Positions 63,607 through 64,000 of a stretch of 64,000 nucleotides of DNA are shown here, one piece after another. Made by a program: the position numbers and the translations under genes. Numbering within the stretch: position 1 is the stretch's first letter; each line of letters begins with the position of its first letter. The notes below the pieces were generated by a model that saw nothing but the letters and a program-made list of their open reading frames with translations, had not been told where the DNA came from and ran no database searches. Origin of the DNA: Vibrio penaeicida (GTDB taxonomy: Bacteria > Pseudomonadota > Gammaproteobacteria > Enterobacterales > Vibrionaceae). The stretch is from contig NZ_JAUYVM010000003.1 in the NCBI RefSeq assembly GCF_030689305.1, positions 1 to 64,000 of the forward strand, in the 5' to 3' direction.

Positions 63607-64000
63607 ATTTCCTTCATTAGGTTGTTGGCAAAATTATCAATCACTTATATCCACCATGTGGTCTGGCTTTAAGTGTAGTGAAACTGGTTAATAAAAACAG
63701 GGCAAATACGTTCTTTTCCTTGAACTGAAACAGAAGATAACGCTCTGAATCCAGTATCTTGAGGGAGTTTGAGTATTTATTTACAGCTCTGTTTTGAAGA
63801 CTTGTTTTAAAAGACCCATCAAAGCACAGGTTCATTTCACGTTTTTATGCTTTTTTTAAAAAAAAGGGATTCGTCTTATTCCTCTAGATTCTGAATAAGT
63901 CGTAATAGAAGCAAAAATACATTTAGCGAAAAGAACTTAAAGAGCCCCTAGGCTCAGCGGCAAAAAAGTGTTTTTTCATTTTACGGTTGGGGGAAACAAA
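63607..64000. other. Gene-free right edge
   Basis: About 390 bases. Holds the promoter and leader of the fusion gene near 63610-63680, a repeat copy (63747-63778) and a small hairpin GAGCC/GGCTC near 63937. A 64-codon frame on the minus strand has no ribosome site or recognisable pattern. No other gene is seen. Confidence 0.45.
63747..63778 (+). repeat. Dispersed Vibrio-type repeat, copy 4 (degenerate)
   Basis: GAATCCAGTATCTTGAGG matches the first half of the copy at 14635 with one change. The second half (GAGTTTGAGTATTTA) has drifted from TCACTTGGGTATA. Confidence 0.55.

Noticed and set aside
63641..63835. A 64-codon minus-strand gene at the right edge
   Set aside because: No ribosome site, no recognisable pattern, and it covers a dispersed repeat copy.
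1..64000. CRISPR arrays, tRNA and rRNA genes, prophage and integron attC arrays
   Set aside because: I looked for regularly spaced repeats, cloverleaf ends, phage structural genes and attC-like series and saw none.

Overview
The window reads as a chromosomal segment of a marine gammaproteobacterium, almost certainly a Vibrio. The strongest marker is a complete Qrr quorum-sensing small RNA (13031-13137) with two LuxO-type sites, a sigma-54 promoter and a terminator. Supporting markers are a CspA-type cold-shock gene, CreBCD, glutaredoxin 2 and a dispersed repeat built on ACTTGGGTATA. I could run no searches, so family names rest on motifs and length, and the genus is an inference.

Layout. 0-8 kb: a three-gene operon (NIF3-like domain, D-2-hydroxyacid dehydrogenase, S66 LD-carboxypeptidase), an AraC regulator, a SetA/B-like efflux pump and two exported proteins. 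8.4-9.6 kb: an IS3-family (IS407-group) insertion sequence with a 4-bp target duplication, dead by a 13-bp tandem duplication and a catalytic Asp-to-Asn change. 9.7-16 kb: small metabolic genes, qrr, an ArsR/SRPBCC cluster with a visible operator pair, and gabD. 16-18.6 kb: a secreted esterase and a membrane-anchored partner.

18.8-27.2 kb is the most interesting block. A WGR-HEAT protein, a SWIM zinc-finger protein, a structured non-coding RNA with its own promoter, a retron reverse transcriptase and an M50 membrane protease are followed by a strong terminator. The RT carries the retron motifs NAQPH, YADD and VTG, and the RNA has the a1/a2 and long-hairpin layout of msr-msd. The WGR-HEAT and SWIM partners match, from memory, the retron class called type XIII. 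Two additions look unusual: the RT ends in two predicted transmembrane helices, and the next gene is an intramembrane metalloprotease. A membrane-anchored retron regulated by proteolysis is a testable hypothesis.

27-34 kb holds a chemoreceptor, a MarR regulator and three secreted proteins, including a large lipoprotein metalloprotease. 34-44 kb is a taurine/sulfoacetaldehyde cluster: TRAP transporter, taurine dehydrogenase (tauX, tauY) and xsc, divergent from a CobS/CobT-like AAA+/VWA pair. The rest of the pathway lies at 57-61 kb: a TauE-type exporter, a short phosphotransacetylase, IclR and GntR regulators and an EamA transporter. A GTTCCRTA-type motif recurs near tauX, xsc and pta. Together these would import taurine, deaminate it, release sulfite, make acetyl-CoA and export sulfite.

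44-52 kb is accessory: an AraC gene with an in-frame amber stop, a PEBP protein, endonuclease V, a secreted deaminase-type toxin with a MORN-repeat immunity candidate, grxB, and a pair of lipoproteins, one a hydrolase. 52-57 kb carries cspA and creBCD. The window ends with a VTT-domain/mercuric-reductase-like fusion protein.
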